Assembly (NCBI GenBank): GCA_027186245.1
Contig: CP114496.1
Coordinates: 6,722,001-6,786,000, forward strand
Direction of reading: 5' to 3'
DNA: 64,000 nucleotides
Source: Coriaria nepalensis
Taxonomy: Eukaryota > Streptophyta > Magnoliopsida > Cucurbitales > Coriariaceae
Shown here: positions 46,482-58,210 of the stretch, one piece after another
How the letters are laid out: every line of letters begins with the position of its first letter
Numbering within the stretch: the stretch's first letter is position 1
Notes under the pieces: model-generated
Databases searched by the model: none
What the model was told of the DNA's origin: nothing
The model's input: the letters and a program-made list of their open reading frames with translations, nothing else
Position numbers and translations under genes: made by a program

Positions 46482-49400
46482 ATGGGGACTTTCAGATGCT
46501 TGCTCATGGCATATCTTATACCTGCTTCAGTGCAGCTTTTTGTGGCTGTCACAGCATCTCGTGATCTTTACTCGGAGGCACTTTTGAGCTTTAAATCTGA
46601 ATTTGTTGACCATTTTGACAGCTTGACTGACTGGAATGTGCCCTCTGAAAGAAACCCAGATGGGAAAATCCATGCATGTTCGTGGTCTGGTGTCAAATGT
46701 GATCAGAACTCCACCTCTGTTATTGGCCTAGATCTGTCAAGCAAGAAGCTTGGTGGGGTATTATCAGGGAAGCAATTCAAGTTTTTCAATGAGCTCGTTG
46801 ATCTCAATCTGAGTTACAATGCATTTTCTGGGGAATTTCCTGTAGGTATTATCAACCTTACAAGGCTAAGAAGCTTGGACATAAGCCGGAACAATTTTTC
46901 CGGAAAATTTCCAAGTGGAATTTCTGGTCTTATGAATTTGGCTGTGTTGGATGCATTCAGCAACAGCTTTTCCGGAGCATTGCCTGTTGAGATATCGAAG
47001 CTGGAAAATCTAAAGATTCTCAATTTAGCAGGGAGTTATTTCAAGGGACCAATCCCATCAGAATATGGTCATTTCAAAAGCCTTGAGTTTATTCACCTTG
47101 CAGGAAATTTTCTAAGTGGGAATTTACCACCTGAATTGGGCAAGCTTAAAACAGTGACACATATGGAGATTGGATATAACACTTACCAGGGAAGTATTCC
47201 ATGGCAATTTGGCAACATGAGTAAGCTTCACTATCTTGATATTTCTGGTGCAAACCTCTCTGGTTCCATACCAAAAGAGCTCAGCAATCTCACCAAGCTC
47301 GAGTCCCTTTTCCTTTTCAGAAACCGGCTTACTGGATTAGTACCAATGGACTTCAGCAGAATTGAAAATCTGACAAATTTGGATCTTTCCGATAACCATA
47401 TTTCTGGTCCGATTCCGGAAAGCTTTAAGGAGTTGAAGAATCTTAAACTTCTGAGTCTTATGTACAACAAAATGAGTGGCTCCGTTCCAGAAGGAATTGC
47501 AGATCTTCCATCACTTGAGACTCTTCTTATATGGAACAACTTATTTTCTGGGTTACTTCCACAAAATCTGGGCGGCAACAGAAGACTAAGGTGGGTCGAT
47601 GTTTCCACAAACAATTTCAGTGGTGGGATTCCAAGGGATATCTGTTCAGGAAGAGCGTTGTTTAAGTTGATCCTGTTTTCAAATAAGTTCTCTGGTGAAC
47701 TTTCACCATCTCTTGATAATTGTTCTTTGCTTGTTCGTCTGAGAATCGAGGATAATTCATTCTCAGGTGATATCCCTTTGAAATTCAGCAATCTTCCTGA
47801 TATCTCCTATGTAGACCTTTCAAAGAACAACTTTTCAGGTGGGATTCCAAGAGAAATAGGCCAAGCATCCAATCTTCAATACTTTAATATATCCAATAAT
47901 CCATATTTAGGAGGTGAAGTTCCTTCAGAAACTTGGTCTTTGCCTCTTCTTCAGAACTTCTCAGCCTCTTCTTGTGGTATCTCAAGCAATCTTCCTCAGT
48001 TCCACTCATGCAAATCCATTTCTGTCATTGATTTAAACACGAACAATTTATCAGGAACAATTCCAGAAAGCATTTCCAATTGTCAATCTCTTTTCAGGAT
48101 AGATTTAGCTAACAATAATCTGTCAGGTCACATACCTGAGAAACTTGCCAGCCTTCCTGTTCTTAACTTTCTAGATCTATCCCACAATAATCTCAATGGC
48201 TCAATACCCAGTAAATTCAGTGATTCCTCAAGCTTGTTATTTCTGAATGTCTCTTTCAATGATATCTCTGGTTCCATCCCTTCGAAAGAAGCATTTCGAT
48301 CAATGGGTAGAAGCTCCTTTATTGGAAATCCAAAGTTATGTGGAGCACCTCTGAGATCATGTTCGGGTTCAATTTCCATACATGGAAGCACAGGCATAGG
48401 GAAGCTTATAGTGATCCTTGTGTTATGTGCAGGTGTAGTCATATTCATCACAATATTAGCTCTATGTGTATTCTATTTTCGAAAAGGGAGTGAAGGACAA
48501 TGGAAGATGGTCTCATTTGCAGGCCTCCCTCAATTCACGGCCAATGATATTCTGAGGAGCTTCAGCTCATCAGAATCCAAGGAGGGATTGCTATCTCCTA
48601 GTTGTAAAACAGTTCTTCCCACTGGAATAACCGTCTCAGTGAAGAAGATTGAATGGGAGACAAAGAGAATGAGGGACATTTCAGAAGTTGTAACGCAATT
48701 AGGCAATGTGAGATATAAGAATATAAACAGATTGCTAGGGTTCTGCTACAACAAGCAGATGGGTTATCTCTTGTATGATTACTTGCCTAACGGAAATCTC
48801 ACTGAGAAAATTACAATTAAAAGGGAGTGGGAAAGCAAATACAAACTCATTATGGGCATTGCAAGGGGCTTATGCTTTCTTCACCATAATTGTTACCCGG
48901 CAATTGCTCATGGAAATCTCAAGTCAAGTAATATAGTGTTTGATGAAAGTATGGAACCCTATCTGACAGAACTTGGATTCAACTATCTACTACACCTGAA
49001 TGGAGGTTCATTTCGACCAACAAATTCTGATAGAGAAACAGGTATGTTTATTTGCCTATATTTTCTCCAACATAGCACATAAATAAATGTATATGTTATT
49101 TTCATTATATTCATGTGTTTGAAATGAAAACATACCATTCCTTCAAGTGGAATAAACAAATTAAGCCCTTTGCAGGACTCTTAGATTTACAGAGGCTGAA
49201 ACACCTAACTTTAGTTTCTTAGCGCTTAACAAGTCGTGTCAAAGAAGCATAACTGAGAAAGTTTTAGCCCCTCTTAAGTTACCAATCAACTCTAATTCCT
49301 TGTGTACCTTCCACTTCCAAACAATCAAAGAACAGAAAGTTATCGAGTGGTAGTAAGCATTAAACTGGTATTTTTTTCTTAATGTTGATGGGAAAGAAAA

Positions 49401-49859
49401 CGTTTGTACTTTTGCAAAGGGACAATATGTTTTTAAAGTGAAATATTGCTTTATCCAGCCTCTATAAATGAGATATATATATGTGTATATATTTTAAATG
49501 AATTCTCTGTTGCAAAACAGAAACCTTTAATAAAGTTCATTTTCGAGACAGGTGTAATCAGCAATGTGATAAAGGAGGAGCTCTGCAAGGATGTTTACAG
49601 CTTCGGAGAAATCGTGCTGGAGATTTTAACTAACGGAAGCCAGCCAGCCGGAGGAACAATCTTTCAGACCAAACCAAAAGATCTTCTACTAAAAGAAATT
49701 TACAATGAGAATGAAATTACCAATTCATCACAAGATGAGATAAAAGTGGTTCTTGAAGTTGCCTTCCTCTGCACTAAGAGTAGGCTATCTGATCGGCCAT
49801 CCATGGAAGATGCATTGAAGAAGCTATTAGCAGCAGGAATGAAGCCACAGAAAATTTAG
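46482..49859 (+). CDS. MOL1: LRR receptor-like pseudokinase, MOL1/PXY-related
   Basis: Two exons, 46482-49041 and 49552-49859, give about 955 residues. It has a signal peptide (1-25), an LRR N-cap with a W-x-G-V-x-C motif, about 20 plant-type leucine-rich repeats (about 95-610, L-x-x-N-x-L-S-G-x-I-P), a C-terminal Cys cap (KLCGAPLRSC), a membrane helix (about 641-663) and a kinase-like domain. The ATP-binding Lys721 is present, but no Gly-rich loop is visible. The catalytic-loop HRD reads His810-Gly-Asn812 and the DFG motif reads Glu830-Leu-Gly832, so phosphotransfer is unlikely. The ectodomain and overall order resemble the PXY/TDR-MOL1 group (Arabidopsis At5g51350 MOL1), plasma-membrane receptors influencing vascular cambium. 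Orthology to MOL1 is by recollection and is less certain than the LRR-RLK assignment. Confidence 0.9.
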
Positions 49860-50351
49860 AACTTTTTGTCATTTTGTCCGATAGATAATAACAAGTTAGC
49901 TTGAATAGTTTTTGTTGGTGAACCAAAATGTTTGATTGCTTGTTCCTATCATATTATAGAACTGTTTTAATGTATAACATAGATATATGAGTTTGTGTAT
50001 CCAATAGCAGATCATCTGTAAATACTATAATCCTTTGTTTTCTAGGTCATATCTTCTACCATTTTATTTGGGTTTAAGTGTTTATACAAGTAAAGCTGAG
50101 TTTGGGAAAAACAAAAAACTGTATGTTAATTAGATTTTGGATAATTGGGTTTTGCATTTAAATTAGTGAAAAGAGAAACTGCGGTTTACTGAACTAAAAA
50201 TTCACAAGAAAATTAAAGATCTTCAAATTTCAGTATGGCAACACTTTTCTTCCAGTAGTCCACGGAGAATCCCTAAGATACAGATTTATAGTACTAACAC
50301 TGGATTGAAATCCTATATCATGAGAGATTGAAAGAAAATTCAACCTTTAAA
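49860..50351. other. Convergent 3' region between receptor and HEM4-fold gene
   Basis: The two genes converge here. The interval is AT-rich and should hold both 3' UTRs. No other feature seen. Confidence 0.65.
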
Positions 50352-51275
50352 CTAACCAGAATTTGATTGAAAACCTTGCAATCTCAAATGAAGAGCATCA
50401 ACCACACCATCAAAACTATCAAACTTAGAACTCACCAAGTCAACCTGAATGCCAAACCTCTCTGCTCCGGCAGCCGTGACTGGCCCATGGGCCGCCACTA
50501 CCAATCCCGGACACCTCCTCTTCAGCATTTCCCAATCCAACCCAAACTCCCTTAAGCTCTTCAACAACCCCTCAACTTCAGCAGTACTCGTAAACACAAT
50601 CGCATCCAGTTCTCCATCCTTACTTCTCTCCACCACTCCCTTCGCACATTCTGGTCCTAACCACCGCGTCTCATAGCAATCAACCCTAGTTGCACACCAA
50701 CTGCTTAACCCTAGGTCGGACAGAAAATTCGGCACTACAGTAGGCTCCTTCAATCCGACTACTCTCGGAACCGGACATAGAACTCTACGACCGTTCCCTA
50801 CTCCGAGTGATTCCACTAATCCACTAGGGCTCGCGATCGGAGGGACTAAAACCTGAATTCGATTCAAATTCGAACATATTTTAGAAATAAATTCGTAATC
50901 AAGAAGCTCAGAATCCTTGCCGAGAGCGGAGATGATAAATATCGGGCCGTGAGGAGATAACAGAGGTTCTCCAATGTCGATTGCAGCGTCCAGGAGTGAT
51001 TTGATTCCTGTTCGTGAAGTGAAGGCGATGGCGGAGAAGAATTCGAGATTTGGAGGTGAGAGGTGAGGTATCAGCGCATGGGGGATAGGCTCTGTCGTGA
51101 TCGTCGGGGACCAGAGAGGGTGGAAGTTCTTGACAGCGAGGAGATGAGAGAGCTTGGCGGCGTAGTTAGGCGGAGTGGTGAAAGCCACGGTGGCCTTACT
51201 AGTGGTGGTGGTGGTTGCGGGGAAGAGTGGCGGATACGGAATTTGGCGGGGCGAAGTGTTCACGGCGTTTCTCAT
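50352..51275 (-). CDS. HEM4/uroporphyrinogen-III synthase-fold protein
   Basis: A single-exon gene of 307 residues from the ATG at 51275; an in-frame upstream GTG is not a plausible plant start. Motifs fit the two-lobed HEM4 fold: AFTTPPNYAAKL at the start of lobe 1, FSAIAFTSRTGIKSL (the F-T-S strand-loop), VGNGRRVLCPVP at the lobe 2 hinge, CYETRW, LDAIVFTSTAEVEGLL, and AAHGPVTAAGAERFG near the end. Uroporphyrinogen-III synthase cyclises hydroxymethylbilane in tetrapyrrole synthesis in plastids. The sequence differs clearly from what I recall of the canonical plant enzyme (At2g26540) and has only a short possible transit region, so it may be a paralogue with another role. It is GC-richer than its flanks. 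Neighbouring PIG-A is on the same strand but unrelated. Confidence 0.8.
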   Translation of the reverse strand: MRNAVNTSPRQIPYPPLFPATTTTTSKATVAFTTPPNYAAKLSHLLAVKNFHPLWSPTITTEPIPHALIPHLSPPNLEFFSAIAFTSRTGIKSLLDAAIDIGEPLLSPHGPIFIISALGKDSELLDYEFISKICSNLNRIQVLVPPIASPSGLVESLGVGNGRRVLCPVPRVVGLKEPTVVPNFLSDLGLSSWCATRVDCYETRWLGPECAKGVVERSKDGELDAIVFTSTAEVEGLLKSLREFGLDWEMLKRRCPGLVVAAHGPVTAAGAERFGIQVDLVSSKFDSFDGVVDALHLRLQGFQSNSG

Positions 51276-51950
51276 GGCTAACGATCCCACGGATCGCGGT
51301 ACTAAACTGGATTTTTTATTATTTTAATAGTATATTATAAGATTAAATTTACATTTAAATGGTAGATGTTGTTACCTGAATCATATATGGTTATTGTTTC
51401 TTTCTCCCTATTTTACCCTTTCGGTCTGATCTTATACACCGAATAAAACTCAATTTGTTAAGATATATATATAATAAAACATACACATTTTTTTCTTGAC
51501 GTGAGTTTTAGAAAAAAAAAAAAAAAGAACAAATAATAATATAATAATATTAATTAATAATAAATAAAATTGAATTGAGTTGAAATTTTTTTAAATACAT
51601 TTATATTAATTTTATATTACTATATCATACATAAATTAATTTATATATAAATCGATTCATCAAAAATATATACCATCTTAAATTAACAATCCTTTTACTG
51701 ATCCGGCGGGGTAGAGCGGAAGAAGGGCCCGTCATTCTTCAACTTTCCGCTATCTTGAGCACGTGTTAGAGTAGTTTCTGGTACCTCATCTATATTCTCT
51801 GCAGGCTAAAGAAATACGGGAAAAAATGTTAAGGAGAAGGATAATTGCTGCTCTAATAGGGAAATGGTAAGTTGGTAACGTAATGGGATTTGCCACTACA
51901 CCAAGATTTTGCATTTTAGACTATGGAAATTAATTAGTAAGAAGAGACAG
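51276..51950. other. Intergenic: upstream of HEM4-fold gene and 3' UTR of PIG-A
   Basis: AT-rich, with an A-run near 51510-51525. A GC-richer patch near 51700-51780 has no open frame. No gene seen. Confidence 0.6.
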
Positions 51951-54900
51951 TTAAATGGCTGCAATTTGAAAAAAGGCACAACATTGAACCGCATAGAATG
52001 GAAGTGTTTTGAGCAGAACTACCTGCCATAGTTGCAAAACACGCCATAAAAGAAAATCAATGATCATAACCAAGCAAAACAGCTTTCCTGCCCATGATCC
52101 ACATGAAAGATACCTGATGAAAAATTAACTACTTCAATTTTACCATTGAAGTTGTCTTCAATATTAACTACTTTCCTGGAATAGAAAAATAAAGTACAAA
52201 ATAAACCGATTTTCTACGGTGATCAAGATAAATTTCTACTTCTAGCTTATGATATGGGTTATTCCATTTTAGACATGTTTCATGTTATCAATGAATCTGC
52301 TTTATCATCTATTATTCTCAACACACAGTTTGGGAAACCATATACCGGGAGAGTCGTTCTAGAAGATTTTGATTTGGGCTCTTCAAAGCACAGTCATAAA
52401 CGATCTCTGTCCTCCTTGCAACATCATGCCAATCATACAGTTTCTTCATCTGTACAAACAAGTGAAACACACAAAAAAGGAGTACACTATCAATCATATA
52501 TACAATATAATCAAAATTTTGGGGGAAAAAAAAAGTTATTTCGAAGAACATTCACTCACACGATTGTGCATGAGTTGTGGGTCAATCTTCGGAAGTATGG
52601 CTATTGCCTTCTCGATTGCTCGTACCATGTCACTAGGATCTGGTTCTGAAAGAATAATCATGTCATCTGGTAGAACCTATGAGAAAATAAGAGCGGGGTT
52701 ACTTAACCATGCAAAAGGTCAATTTGTAATATCAGTAATCGAACAAATCTTTAGAATTTATGATTTATAAACAAAATAATACGCAAGTCAAGAAAAAAAT
52801 AGGAAATAAACAATAAAACTCATTTGACATACCTCTGGGACACCTCCTACACGCGTACTCACTGTTAGTAATCCACAACTAGCAGCTTCAAGTATGGCTA
52901 TGCAAAAAGCTTCAGTTAAGGAACTGCAAGAAGCCAAGGAGGGTTAACATCAGAAGACAGATAAAACATAATTGGTTTGGGTACTTAAGTATGTTAATGG
53001 ATGCTCTACAAGTTTTTGTGATTATTCATATTGTGCAAAATTCACAATTAGTAAAGAAGAAAAATAGTTTATACAGGATCCAGGTGAGCCAAGGTGCATA
53101 AAGAAAAATACTACGTAAATCAGAAGTTACTCATAAGTATTGCTTGTTTTTTGCTTCATAATATTAGAACAATTAAATGAATTTTTCTACTGAATCTTGA
53201 TTTGATGAGTATTTCAAGCTAAAAGATCAATAAATTAGCAAAATATCAGAACATAATTCAATAACAGCAACCTGTTCAAGAATATATGGCCCAAAATTAG
53301 GACAGATTGAACTTGAGCATGTGGCACGGAACCCAACATCTCAACTCGATCTTGGAGAGAGTGTTTTTCTCTCATCTCTTCTAGCCGTACACGTTTAGGT
53401 CCATCTCCTCCAACAATGAAGCGAACCTTAAATAATTTCACAAGAATTTAGAGTAGACTGATCATAAAGAAATGGTCGTAACTAGAGTAGACATTCTTAT
53501 GGTAAGAAACAGCCTACCTTTTAGACGCCTAAGGGCTAGTTTGGTTCGATTCTTTGGTGGGAATGGAATGAAAATTCCATTCCATTAACCTATTTGGTTC
53601 GAAGGAATGATGAAATGGGAATATTTTTTATTCTCATTTGAATAAAACGAATCATCATTCTCATTCTCATTCCTATTCATTCCCTGTGAAACCAAATGGA
53701 TACCAAAAAATCACCATTCCCATTTCCATTTCATTCCCCTTGTCATTCTCATTCTCATTCCCAGAAATGAATCGAACCAAACGACCCCTTAAATAATAAT
53801 TTATACATCAGTACATCTTGAATCAATTGCATGCATTCTTGCTTGCCAAATCAAAATGGATTTAAGAATTATGTGCTGATTTCATAATATAGGTCGAAAT
53901 GGATATAAAGCATATTTAATCACAAACAGTGAAGCTTAAGGAACCTGAAGAGGATCAAAACTAAACAATGGCAGATCTTCTTGACAGTTCTAGTCTACTA
54001 GATGAATATCTTCCAAATCTATCAACATAAAGCCAAGAACCCCTATCATTTCCAAGATAGAATATTCATACCAAGGATTTAAGAATTATGTTCTGATGTT
54101 CATAATATGGATCCCATACCAAGGAAGAAAAAGAAACAACACTAATGCGTAGAGTGTAAATATCAACAAGCCGGATGTGGTATAATCAACTTACATTTGG
54201 ATGTTTACGGCATACTTCTGGAATGACTTCAACAAGCAAATCTGCACCTTTCCGGTAAACCAATCTACTTATAACAACAATGACAATTTCATTTCCACCA
54301 GGTCGCTGCAAGGCAGGCTTGAACATTGCAGTATCAACGGCATTAGGTATCACAAAGACCTTTTCTGGAGGTAAACCTGCCCGCAGAACTGTGTTTTCCT
54401 TGCTTGTATGAGAAACACAAATGGCCTCAGTTACATCTGCTAGGGTAAACTGCAATACCTTGTTCATATGGATGCTCCCCACATCAGAAAAACCATAGAG
54501 TGAATGATCAGTAAACACAACCTTGTATCCCATAGTCCGTGCATGCATCAATGCTTCGTGGCAAAGGGTTGAGAAAGCTTGGTGTCCATGAATTAATGAG
54601 ATTTTCTCTCGGATAAGGATAGATCTTATAATTGGTAGCGTCCCATAGAAAGTTGGTAATGTATTCTGCAAAAGAAATGGTTTCCATGGTATATAGTAGA
54701 CTTTTAGCCCACCTGTCATGTATCTGACCCCAGAACGATTTCCATAGGCATGTGTCATTACCACCACCTACATTCAAATATTGTCTCAACTGTTAACCCT
54801 GCAATAAATTAAGAGATCCATTTCTAATTTTTCCTCAAACTTACGCAACTTGATCCTTACTTCTCCTTGGTATTGCTCTATCAATGGGGAAATACTATTT

Positions 54901-55117
54901 TTGGCCAATAACTTAGTGATTTTTGTTTGCTTTGAGAGGCAAGGATTGTAATTTGATAAAAGAACAAAAATCCGAAAACTCAATGTAATTCTCTGACCTT
55001 GTGACCCAGCTTCATTAAGCATTGTGACAGATAATAGATGTGATTTTCTACTCCACCAAAGTTAGGATAGAAAAAATCAGAGACCATAAGAACGTTATGC
55101 CTCCTTAGATTTTCCAT
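51951..55117 (-). CDS. PIGA: Phosphatidylinositol N-acetylglucosaminyltransferase subunit A (PIG-A)
   Basis: Seven coding exons, read down the minus strand: 55117-54998, 54767-54195, 53426-53272, 52923-52833, 52676-52560, 52449-52346 and 52113-51951. They give about 440 residues. It begins with the GT4 donor fold start ([19 protein letters not shown]). [13 protein letters not shown], the E-x7-E motif (Glu287 and Glu295 in [13 protein letters not shown]) and VGGVPEVLPDDM follow. A C-terminal membrane helix ([13 protein letters not shown]) is near residues 398-410. PIG-A transfers GlcNAc from UDP-GlcNAc to phosphatidylinositol on the cytosolic face of the ER, the first step of GPI-anchor synthesis. 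The Arabidopsis counterpart is SETH2, needed for pollen tube growth. Length matches the family. All splice phases agree. Confidence 0.94.
53533..53788. mobile_element. MITE-like insertion in a PIG-A intron (~256 bp)
   Basis: GGGCTAGTTTGGTTCGATTC at 53533 is mirrored by GAATCGAACCAAACGACCCC ending at 53788, with 14 bases of perfect inverted match next to imperfect outer ends. The interior is rich in CATTC/GAATG words that also fold back. It lies in the intron between the second and third coding exons. Flanks are TAA and TTAA, compatible with a Tourist/Harbinger-like 3-bp site but not a clean duplication. Superfamily is uncertain. Confidence 0.7.
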
Positions 55118-56440
55118 TAAGCTCTCTCAAGCGCCTGCATCACCAATAAATCCACTCATTTGCAAAGAACACGATCATCGACCTACAAAAGAAAACTAAA
55201 AAGTTTCCTAATATGGCAAAAATGCTTGCAATATAACATGAATCCGGCATGGAGTCATTTTCTTTCCGACCAAGTTTTTCTTAAATTAGGAGCTAACTTA
55301 CTGCATCTCCCAGAAAATTAAAAGGAAAAGGAAAAAGAAAGAGAAAAAGGAGAACGCACCCGAATTTGCTTTCTGATCTTCATTATCTCTTACTCCTCTG
55401 ATGCGTAATCGAAATCATTCGTAAACGGCTCAATTTACACGAACAATAACAGAAGTAAATCAGAGAATTAGGGTTTCAAACAATCAAGGACGAGGACTCG
55501 TTGAGTCCCGCCCCTGTTCTTCTTCAGCTGATTCAGTAACGCAGTTCCAGTTTTTCGCGGCAGGGGAAACAGAACAAATGGAAATCCAGATCAATAATTG
55601 ATAATGAGTTAATTTGAACAGTGAGACTTATTTCGATAGTCATTTTGAAATATGGACCAAGTTTCATCATTTTGAAAACATGGGTTTATTTTTTTTTTAT
55701 TTTTTAATAAGTTTAAAAATATAAAATAAAAAGACTAACCTACCATTAAGTAATAATTCTTCCTTCTTTCTTCATCTTCTTCCCTTTTCTTTTACTTTAT
55801 GATAGAATCAGTAGACCGAATTAATTTTTGATAGAACAAGAAGTCGTGTTCTTCATCGACCCAATAGTAAATCTTTGGCTTCATATTTGTTCTGTTCTTC
55901 GTCAATCGAAGTTATTTTCAATGGTAAATATCAATTTTTTTCTTACTTTTATCTTCATCAATCTATCGCCATAACACGTTTTTTTATTTTCTTTTTTAAA
56001 TGTGACAATCTCTATACTGTATCCATCAAATTTGAATGGCCATGGATACCGAAGATGTTAATACATAAGAGAAAATTCATATATGAATTTGTTATAAAAA
56101 TAAAAATTTAGGGTTTGATTTGATCTTGATTAAATTGGTTAGAAGTTGAAATTTTCTTTTAAATGATCATTGATTTATGACTGAAATTGCTGTGAACTCA
56201 ATTCGTTATCAATTGATTTTGGCTCAGAATCTTCTATAATCTCAATCCGAAATCAACATTTTGGATTAAAATCCTATGATTTCAAACTAAAATACAGAAT
56301 CTCGAACCGAATTCGTTGATTTTAGTCTGAAACCCTAAGATTTTGGACCGTGATTAATGATTTCATATTAAGATCAAAGTTGATTTTGGCTTGAAATTTT
56401 GTATCTTGGTCCGAAAGTAGCACAATCCACACAATCAACA
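55118..56440. other. PIG-A upstream region and repeat-like DNA
   Basis: PIG-A 5' UTR probably extends to about 55550 and may contain an intron. At about 56130-56430 loose repeats of words such as GATTTTGG and CCGAAAT occur next to the MULE remnant. No gene seen. Confidence 0.5.
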
Positions 56441-58210
56441 TACATTCTTCAATGCATCATTATATAACTTAGAAGTATTATTTATCATGATGTCATATTT
56501 AAGACTTTGAAAATGAACTATTGATCAGTATTCAAAACCAATATTCTCTAAATGTGTTGCCATATTGGATGCGATGCTCTAATCTCATTGAAGTATACAT
56601 TGAATTCTTGTACCTTATATGCTTTTGCTGCAATCTCAAATAGAGCGACCATTCCACTACTCCTTAATTTTGACTTGATATTTTATCTAATGTGCTAAAT
56701 GTAAGCACTATGTTTGGAATTCGGATAAATATTTTGTACAACATTTTAAATACTTTGTGATCAATCTGAAACGAATATTAAGTTGAGGGCATCATGTATC
56801 TTTTTTTGAAGCCTCATCAAGAACCAATTCAAGATGCTTTGTTCTGTAAGTTGACTATAGCCCATGCAATCGAATATAGTTGCTCATTACCATCCAATGT
56901 GGTTGTAGTTAGAAGTGTTCTCTTGTATTGCACTTCAAAAAAGTTATATCGATACAAATAACTTTTCACATAACCAAAACCCCTTAATGGATGTCATAAA
57001 AGCCATGAAATAATAAATAAACCTTCCTTCCTCATCCATCAAAAGTGTTGTTACAGTTTTTTTAGATTATCACCTTCATCACGATAGAGTAACGTGGTAA
57101 CATTGTGTAGCTCTCTTCGGTTGTACCCCAAATAAGGTCACGTATAATAAACTTTACTTTTTATGTCTTCTAATAAGTAATATTTACATTCAGATCATTA
57201 CGGTCTACAGTTCTAATTATTTATGGGTTAGGACCCTCGTTACACCCGCTATAACTATTCACTATATGTCGTCTAATTACCAAAGTGGATGTTTGCTGAT
57301 GTCTGTTATGCAGGAAGTCCAAGTTACAAGTATGTTGATCTTTATAAGTTCGATTTTGAAAAAAATGAACCATCTTTCTTTTTCGTAACACAGAACATCT
57401 ATTTACAATTTGAATTTGTATAACTGATAACATATGTACTATTATTCGACTTATTCACCTTGAATTCAAAATTTCGTCGAATCGCATCCATTTGTACACT
57501 CATCTTAAGGTCGTTCTTCGATGGAAAGAATTGAGTGCGATAAAATTCATCTCTGCTTGATTGGGAAAAAATAATTTGAAGTAAATTGCTTCCAACAACA
57601 GAAAAATTAGTACTCGATACCCTGGGTTGAGTAACAAGAACAATATTGGCATAATCATCATCGCCGACATGTCTAAGATTTCATTTTGCGATTGTGGTAA
57701 AATAGGTACCAGCAAGTTGTGAATATATATTGGATCCAAATTCTCTAGAGCAGATAAAGTATCGGGTATATGAGAGGTAAGTACTACTCCATTAAAGTAC
57801 TCATAGTCAAACAAACGAAAATAAGGATTCATTTCATTGCTAGTACGATTACCACATTCTTCCATTATTTATCTACCATCGTCATCCTCATTAAAATCCT
57901 CAACCTCATCCTCAATCTCATCCTAAATCTCTTTGTCATCCTCAGGCTCGATCTAAATCACATGTTCCGCCACATCCACATTCAAATTATCATTCCGATA
58001 TTCATCACCATCATCATTATTTATAAGATTCTCATTTTTATCATTACCACTATTAGGTACTTCACGTCGCTTTCGAATATGCATCCTCGTCGGAATTAAC
58101 GTCACATGTAGTGGAGATAGATTTCCTGAATGGACTAAAAACGGCTGCACATCGTCGTCATTTTCTATAAATGTCAGATGAATGATCGATGCGAATAATG
58201 GCATGTACAC
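56440..58210 (-). pseudogene. Second decayed MULE transposase, opposite orientation
   Basis: Read on the minus strand in shifting frames. An Asp/Asn-rich N-terminal part (about 58210-57500) leads into a MuDR-type domain (RRNFEFKVNKSN near 57470; HTCNLDFLHNRHQQTS near 57300), then IIRDLIWGTTEESY (about 57140), VICIDITFFEVQYKRTLL and TLDGNEQLYSIAWAIV (about 56950-56850), and EFNVYFNEIRASHP (about 56600). The blocks are the same as those of the element at the left end of the window, so both belong to one MULE lineage. Many stops; not functional. No SWIM or zinc-knuckle part found. Confidence 0.8.

Noticed and set aside
47231..47791. 186-residue open frame on the minus strand
   Set aside because: It is a shadow of the leucine-rich repeat coding strand; repeated LRR codons keep the complement open.
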